Below are positions 5,615 to 6,896 of a stretch of 6,896 bases of DNA, piece by piece; the first letter of the stretch is position 1, and each line of letters begins with the position of its first letter. The notes under the pieces are model-generated. The model was given only the letters and a program-made list of their open reading frames with translations, was not told the DNA's origin and did not search any database. The DNA comes from Bacteroidota bacterium. GTDB lineage: Bacteria > Bacteroidota > Bacteroidia > Chitinophagales > Chitinophagaceae. Location: NCBI GenBank assembly GCA_023391315.1, contig JAEWBD010000466.1:1-6896 (forward strand), in the 5' to 3' direction. A program made the position numbers and the translations under genes.

Positions 5615-6896
5615 TTACTCTTTTATTACTTCACGTTTATCACCTGCATAACTGGTAATAACAGCTTTAATTACGTTACCCGTTAGTTCAAGTTTTCTTG
5701 ATGATTGAGATAAATAAGAATGGCCGTAATAAAATTCCACATGTTTCTTGCTGCCATCTTTATAAAATATATCCGCAAAAAAGTCTTCCGGCTGAAGATT
5801 AACCCATTTGCTATTACTATTCTTTGTTGATTTGGCATATGCCATTATACTATCCTGGTTTTGTGTAGCGATATATAAATCTTCGCCTTTTGCCGTGTGT
5901 ATTTTTGCCAGGGCTTTTGCATCGCCGGGCACATAAAAACCAGACCCGGCCAATGTAAGCGAGTTGAAGTTTCCCTTGCCATCGCCTTTTAAATAAAGCC
6001 CGTTAAAGGCATCCATCCTGCCGGTATAGGGATCCATTCCATAATCGTTGCCCACCATTAAAAGATCAAGGTTACCATCGCTATCTATATCTTCCGCTAT
6101 CATCCCAAATACAGGCGCAGCCTGCGTTTGAATCGGTAAGGGTTTTATTTTGAAATGACCATTGCCTTCGTTTTCAATGTAAGAAGTTTGCATATCATTA
6201 GCCTGCAGCCTAATTGCACCCTGCTTATCTGCAGCGCTCCACATATCATTCATCGTGACGGCGCCATAAGCTTTATAGGTTGGATATATTTTTTTAATAG
6301 AAGTAAGCTGGGCCATCATGTCACCCCTTGTTGCAATGGGAAAAGGTTTCATGGTGCTGTCTTCTGCCATTATATAGCAAAATACCATGGCATCCATTGA
6401 GCCGTTATTATCCAAATCTTTTGCAAGTATGGTAAGCGGTTGCGCAGGTGAGCAGGTATAGTTTGTATTTAAGCCATGGTTGCCTGCTATATAATCCAAA
6501 TCGCCGTCATTGTCAAAATCGCCGGCGACGAAGCTGTTCCACCAACCTATATTGTTTTCAACGCCCGTATTTTTTAGTTCTTCAAAACCTTTACCCGTGT
6601 TTGCAAAAAATGAAACCGGCATCCATTCGCCTGTAACAACCAAATCAACTTTGCCATCGTTATTAAAATCTGTAAAAAGGGCATCTGTTATCATGCCTTT
6701 ATTTTTTAGCTGCGGACATAATTTGTCTGTTGCATCGGTGAACTTCCCATGATTATTTTCAAATAAAAAGCTCTTGGGTGTTTCAGGATATTGACCAGAT
6801 ACAACCCTGCCTCCGACGAATAAATCCAGGTCGCCATCGCCATCAAAATCTGCTGCACGCACACAACTGCCATTGGTTGAATCTGCAGGTAATGCT
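5615..6896 (-). CDS. FG-GAP/VCBS repeat protein of the UnbV/CRTAC1 type, C-terminal part (cut by the right edge)
   Basis: The last 426 residues of a larger protein are present; the frame stays open to the window edge. Relatives in Bacteroidota are usually much longer (roughly 1,100 residues), often exported lipoproteins, so the signal sequence would lie to the right. Numbered from the first full codon at 6895, there are five calcium-binding-loop-like D-x-D/N-x-D/N-G-x-x-D repeats: DFDGDGDLD (16-24), DFNNDGKVD (76-84), DFDNDGDLD (126-134), DLDNNGSMD (160-168) and DIDSDGNLD (269-277), typical of beta-propeller FG-GAP/VCBS blades. GSCVRAADF at the left and FFADIFYKDGSKKHVEFYYGHSYLSQSS (372-399) at the end are family-typical. 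The GTG at 6862 is internal and not the start. It lies upstream of kdgK-eda on the same strand with a 139-nt gap. Such proteins often occur near SusC/SusD and polysaccharide-use genes, but the ligand is unknown and no enzyme motif is visible. Confidence 0.9.
   Translation of the reverse strand, partial: ALPADSTNGSCVRAADFDGDGDLDLFVGGRVVSGQYPETPKSFLFENNHGKFTDATDKLCPQLKNKGMITDALFTDFNNDGKVDLVVTGEWMPVSFFANTGKGFEELKNTGVENNIGWWNSFVAGDFDNDGDLDYIAGNHGLNTNYTCSPAQPLTILAKDLDNNGSMDAMVFCYIMAEDSTMKPFPIATRGDMMAQLTSIKKIYPTYKAYGAVTMNDMWSAADKQGAIRLQANDMQTSYIENEGNGHFKIKPLPIQTQAAPVFGMIAEDIDSDGNLDLLMVGNDYGMDPYTGRMDAFNGLYLKGDGKGNFNSLTLAGSGFYVPGDAKALAKIHTAKGEDLYIATQNQDSIMAYAKSTKNSNSKWVNLQPEDFFADIFYKDGSKKHVEFYYGHSYLSQSSRKLELTGNVIKAVITSYAGDKREVIKE

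Noticed and set aside
6155..6752. Plus-strand open frames opposite the FG-GAP gene
   Set aside because: They are antisense to the repeat-coding gene, Ser/Cys/His-rich, and without recognisable motifs.
6860..6862. GTG as the start of the FG-GAP protein
   Set aside because: The frame is open to the window edge and the residues before it (GSC just before the VRAADF run) fit the family, so it is an internal valine.

Overview
The window looks like chromosomal DNA from a member of the Bacteroidota, most plausibly near the family Chitinophagaceae. This is inferred from AT-rich spacers, A-rich rather than Shine-Dalgarno-like sequence before most starts, promoter candidates of the TTTG / TAnnTTTG type, and the gene families present: a UnbV/CRTAC1-type FG-GAP protein, a NarL-type histidine kinase paired with a seven-helix membrane protein, and a stand-alone CatE-like VOC protein. 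I see no tRNA, rRNA, CRISPR array, insertion sequence or attachment site.

Layout from left to right. (1) 1-378, minus: the N-terminal 126 residues of a transketolase, cut by the window edge. (2) 379-502: a divergent spacer with two neighbouring inverted repeats. (3) 503-1721, plus: a single-domain VOC/glyoxalase-fold protein overlapping by 11 nt a TrmN6/YfiC-type tRNA adenine-N6 methyltransferase. (4) 1911-3786, plus: a compact three-gene unit of an unrecognised acidic 152-aa protein, a seven-helix membrane protein, and a HisKA_3-type sensor histidine kinase that starts inside the end of the membrane-protein gene. No response regulator follows. (5) 3795-5475, minus: eda (KDPG/KHG aldolase) and kdgK (2-keto-3-deoxygluconate kinase), overlapping by 8 nt with kdgK first. 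(6) 5615-6896, minus: the C-terminal part of a large FG-GAP/UnbV surface protein, truncated by the right edge.

Together, kdgK and eda give the lower half of uronate (pectin, alginate or glucuronate) breakdown: KDG to KDPG to pyruvate plus glyceraldehyde-3-phosphate. The FG-GAP protein upstream on the same strand belongs to a type often seen near polysaccharide-use genes in Bacteroidota, so the right third may be the edge of a carbohydrate-use locus. The middle unit looks like a small signal-input module whose output regulator is elsewhere. Most of the content is recognisable. The points most worth a second look are the replaced glycine-histidine pair in the transketolase, the overlapping membrane-protein/kinase pair with its unknown small partner, and the paired palindromes in the tkt/VOC spacer.
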